From contig NC_089319.1 in assembly GCF_036669915.1 (NCBI RefSeq), positions 10,286,080 to 10,350,079 of the forward strand: a stretch of 64,000 nucleotides of DNA. Direction: 5' to 3'. Positions 61,023 to 64,000 of the stretch are shown here, piece by piece. Position numbers and translations under genes: made by a program. Below the pieces are notes generated by a model, which was given only the letters and a program-made list of their open reading frames with translations, was not told where the DNA came from and made no database searches. The stretch comes from Pocillopora verrucosa. Its lineage: Eukaryota; Cnidaria; Anthozoa; Scleractinia; Pocilloporidae. Numbering within the stretch: the stretch's first letter is position 1; each line of letters begins with the position of its first letter.

Positions 61023-64000
61023 ATGGGGAGTTTTATACCCATTATCAGCATATTGTGTGGAGCTGTTGCCTTTTGCAAAGGTACGAAGGGAAGAAATACC
61101 AGACAAAATGCAGTCACTGGACGAAGATGAAAATCCAAAATCTCGAGAATTGAGATTTATTTCATTTTAATTCTTTTATAAATTCAATTCAGTAAAGGTT
61201 AACTTCAAAATTTCTTAGATCTTTATTAGACCGATGTTGATACACGGCAGGAGATAGTATCATTTCAATTGCTCTATTCTTTTATTCCGATTACCGAGCT
61301 ACCTTTTTAAAAACTACGAGCTCATAAAAAATCATTTTCTTCAGGTTTGGAAATACCCTACGCCGGTCAAAATAGAATGAATGAATTTAAGAAAAGTGGA
61401 ATAGCGGACCCTGCAAATATCGGTAGGTATTTTGTATATCATTGTGCCTTAAACATGGGGAAATTCGTCGTACGTTCCATGAGAGTAGAAGCTGCATGTA
61501 GACGTTTGAACAATTCATGCTCGTCTGACCAAGAAATTAAACGAAAATGGGTCAAGCTTGATAGCAAGTAAGTTCGAATCACGTAAATCACGACAATTGC
61601 AACATCCAAATACCCTGAAACACGTTTATTCTTTTTGAAGGTCAGACCATTGGAAATCCACTCCCTTCAGCCTTCTTTGAGGAGCAAATCACTGGAGGAA
61701 GACATCCAAATGACGACAAGAGATACACAATTGGTACCTAAAAATCTTTGATATTGCCATACAATAACTCTTTACTATTACATCTCTTATCTTTACGATA
61801 TGATATCTTTTGACTTAAACTTTTCCTCAGAACAACTTAACCTAGCGGCGAGACATCGCAATGTTTACTACGATACCGTTGGTGGAGACCCGTATGGTGA
61901 GTGAATCACTTTCAATTTAAACTGCTAACTTGAACCAACTATATGTATTGAGCTAAAAACGGTGAGAAAGTTCCTCAGGTATATTATTTCTTCAAAACTA
62001 CTAAACGGAATGAAATAAAGTTGCTTTATCATCAATACTGCATTTTTTGCACCCATGAAACAGGTCACAGTAGTCCAGTTCTGTCTCGCTCACATATTGC
62101 TGTCAATCACAAGAAAAAGAGATCACTCACTCAACTCGAATCAGGTGAATCGGTTTCATACATGTAAATGATTTTAAGCGTATATGACTTAAACTGGGGA
62201 GATGAAATTAAGAGACGGGAAAATCTTCGCACTGGATTTCGTCATTGGGCATAGTTCCTTAGATCGCTTAGCACACTCTTCAGATCAGAGAACTAATCGA
62301 GGTATTACTAATTTTTTTTAGAGATTTGAATTCTATTTATTTACCCTTTTAGCTCAAACTGTTGATGGTAGTCAGCTCCCTTCCGCTTTCTTTGAAGAGC
62401 AAATAACCGGAGGAAGACACCCAGCTGATGACAAAAGATACACTATTGGTATGATTGTAGGCCTTTTTCGCTTATATTGCTGTCTGATCTTTGTTACTTG
62501 ATTTTTGTAGCGAAAGAAAAATCACAAATAGGCGAGAAACGTTTTCAGAAACCCATCTCAGGTTCAGGACGAGTCTTAATGTAAGAATTCGCAAGACGGG
62601 GCCTTCTTAATGTATAGGCATAAATTATTAATATGATATGGAGGGCAAAAGCTTTTCATAACTATAGAGGCGGTATCGAACTTTTTTTAGTTCCTCTGAT
62701 ACATTTTGCGTTTATTTAATGCTGCAGAACAACTAAATCAAGCCGCCAGACATCGCAATGTGTATTTCGACACTGTTGGAGGAGATCCATATGGTACAAC
62801 ACGAACTTAACTACAGTCTTCATTTGGTAGTAAAAGGCGTAAATTGTAGCCCTAAAAACTTTCCAAACAAATGTTGCAAGAATCTAAAAATAGGTGATCA
62901 AGGCATTGTTAACCTTATCCTATAGGTACTGCCCTCTAAAATTGATTTTAGATCACTGCCAATTTCGGAGAAGGACTAGAGGTTGCCATTTGTGTGCCAT
63001 GATACGTGCTTAAGTGGATTCTTCGTGGGGTCGTCGATTCATTCTTCATTAGAATAACGAATAGTGTCAGTCAGACGTGTTATCATTTCCCGAGGGGCCA
63101 CGTTAAGTCAAAAAATAACCTGCATCATCGAAAAACATCATTTGAAGGGTACCACAATATATCATAAGCATGATTATTGTCTAGAGTTAAATATCACTCA
63201 TATTTCTTACCCCTTTTACAAACAGGTCACAGTAGCCCTGTTCTGTCTCGTTCACATATTGCCGTTAATCACAAAAAGAGAAGATCTGTTTCACTAGGAG
63301 AATTATCAACAGCACGTGAGTACTTAAGTAATTCAATAATTCAAGGGGAGTATTAAGCAATAAATCTCACTTTCAGAGTGAGTTGTCATGGTGATACAAA
63401 TACAGTTAGATTCATGTAAGTTGTGTTTAACGTTTTAGAAAAAGCCAACTAAAGATCAAAGCCTTCAGTAATGGACATTAGTTCTTATCTTATAGTCCTC
63501 CTTTTTTTTTATAGCCGGAGCCACCAGTCAATATTATCCAGCGGTTCAATCCAGTCCTTCAAACGTCCCAGAAGCCGTGAAGAGAGATGGCATTGGTAAG
63601 GGATTTGTGCAGTTACTGCTTTTAAGTTAACTAGATGTTGGCCTGAACCATTCAGAGGTGATAAAAAACTTATTTATGCTACCCCTGACTCCCTCTTCCG
63701 CTAATTGATGAAATTCATCATTAACATTGGTGTGAATAATGATGATTCTGTCGACAGCGAGGTTAAACTATGCTGCAAGACACCGCAATGTTTATTTTGA
63801 TTCTGTTGGTGGAGATCCTTACGGTAAGAAAATAAATCTGCATTTATACAATGTATGTGAGAGCGCATTTTGATTGGTGTAGTAACAATAAAACCAATCT
63901 AACCAGATTGGCCAATCAGAGCAAAGAGAATACGTGAGAATACACTGCCTCGACTGAACCGAACTAAGGGCGACCACACACCAATGGTTATCATTCTTCG
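61023..64000 (+). CDS. Secreted tandem-cassette precursor with dibasic cleavage sites, partial (cluster gene 7)
   Basis: Ten exons seen: 61023-61080, 61345-61422, 61641-61733, 61831-61896, 62064-62144, 62353-62448, 62728-62793, 63226-63315, 63515-63595, 63758-63823. The gene runs past the window end. All junctions are phase 1. Exon 1 is a signal peptide (MGSFIPIISILCGAVAFCK). After a unique exon, a three-exon cassette repeats: A (LPSAFFEEQITGGRHP then DDKRYTI), B (AARHRNVY then DTVGGDPYG), C (GHSSPVLSRSHIAVNHKKKR, with HKKRR in copy 2). Copy 3 has a diverged A exon ending VKRDGI and a conserved B exon. Dibasic sites fall at the same place in each cassette (DDKR/Y and HKKKR/S or HKKRR/S), so prohormone-convertase-like processing would release near-identical peptides of roughly 40 residues. 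No Cys after the leader. No known family recognised; a peptide precursor is favoured over a structural repeat protein. Confidence 0.78.
61641..62144 (+). repeat. Coding cassette 1 (exons A1-B1-C1)
   Basis: Exons 61641-61733, 61831-61896 and 62064-62144 of the tandem precursor. Each matches the corresponding exon of cassette 2 in length (93/96, 66/66, 81/90 nt), phase and most residues, for example AARHRNVYYDTVGGDPYG against AARHRNVYFDTVGGDPYG. Introns are not obviously alike. Confidence 0.85.
62353..63315 (+). repeat. Coding cassette 2 (exons A2-B2-C2)
   Basis: Exons 62353-62448, 62728-62793 and 63226-63315. The C2 exon keeps GHSSPVLSRSHIAVNH exactly and ends its basic site as KKRR instead of KKKR. 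The introns between cassette exons are larger than in cassette 1. Confidence 0.85.
63515..63823 (+). repeat. Coding cassette 3, partial (exons A3-B3)
   Basis: The A3 exon (63515-63595) has lost the FFEEQITGGRHP block but keeps a KR site followed by DGI at the place of KRYTI. B3 (63758-63823) is again AARHRNVYFDSVGGDPYG. The matching C exon would lie beyond the window. Confidence 0.8.

Noticed and set aside
1-64000. CRISPR arrays, prokaryotic operons, tRNA or rRNA genes
   Set aside because: Eukaryotic intron-containing DNA; no direct-repeat/spacer arrays, and no cloverleaf or rRNA sequence recognised on reading.

Overview
This window is eukaryotic, intron-rich and AT-rich, and most likely comes from an anthozoan cnidarian, probably a stony coral. 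The support is the interspersed repeats (a Penelope-like element with the cgagcgttagcccttcgtc 3' end, and MITE-like elements bounded by TTAACCCTTT), the gene structures (short exons, GT/AG introns almost all in phase 1) and the mix of families (lineage-specific rhodopsin-like receptor, cholinesterase-like esterase, short MRP-type ABC transporter, C-type lectin). The species cannot be fixed from sequence reading alone. Gene models below were joined by hand from splice consensus and frame, and each complete model closes to a multiple of three with an intact frame.

Left part (1-22 kb): a single-exon rhodopsin-class GPCR (minus, 1197-2294) with a fragment of its own TM6/TM7 region duplicated just past its stop codon; a two-exon secreted carboxylesterase/cholinesterase-like gene (minus, 5724-8105); a zone of repeat debris (Penelope-like element, paired dispersed repeats, non-LTR remnant, a perfect 31-bp palindrome); and a six-exon ABCC4-like transporter (plus, 16098-21240). 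Two ABCC relics, one at 10.1 kb (minus) and one just behind the intact gene at 21.7 kb, show local duplication and decay of this family.

Right part (22-64 kb): seven consecutive plus-strand genes, head to tail, each encoding a predicted secreted protein. All have the same layout: a splice acceptor 2-26 nt upstream of the ATG, a tiny exon that encodes little more than the signal peptide and ends in phase 1, then the body of the protein. In order: a small basic helical protein (22147); a 783-residue Lys-rich protein (25909); a 111-residue cationic amphipathic, antimicrobial-peptide-like precursor (30264); a 1007-residue protein with two copies of a coiled-coil-like domain around a Pro/Tyr-rich centre (36987); a 906-residue protein with a long Cys-free stalk, a C-type lectin domain and an SGNH/GDSL hydrolase-like domain lacking the catalytic Asp (44412); a 15-exon micro-exon gene for a basic protein (51004); and a precursor built from a tandemly repeated three-exon cassette with dibasic cleavage sites (61023, running off the window). 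Three of the seven share a 21-residue helix motif.

The working interpretation is a co-localised set of secreted proteins, perhaps products of one gland, nematocyte, mucus or skeleton-forming cell type. The clustering, shared structure and shared motif are seen in the sequence; joint function and expression are inference. The most novel items are the tandem cassette precursor, the duplicated helical domain with its shared motif, and the lectin-SGNH fusion.
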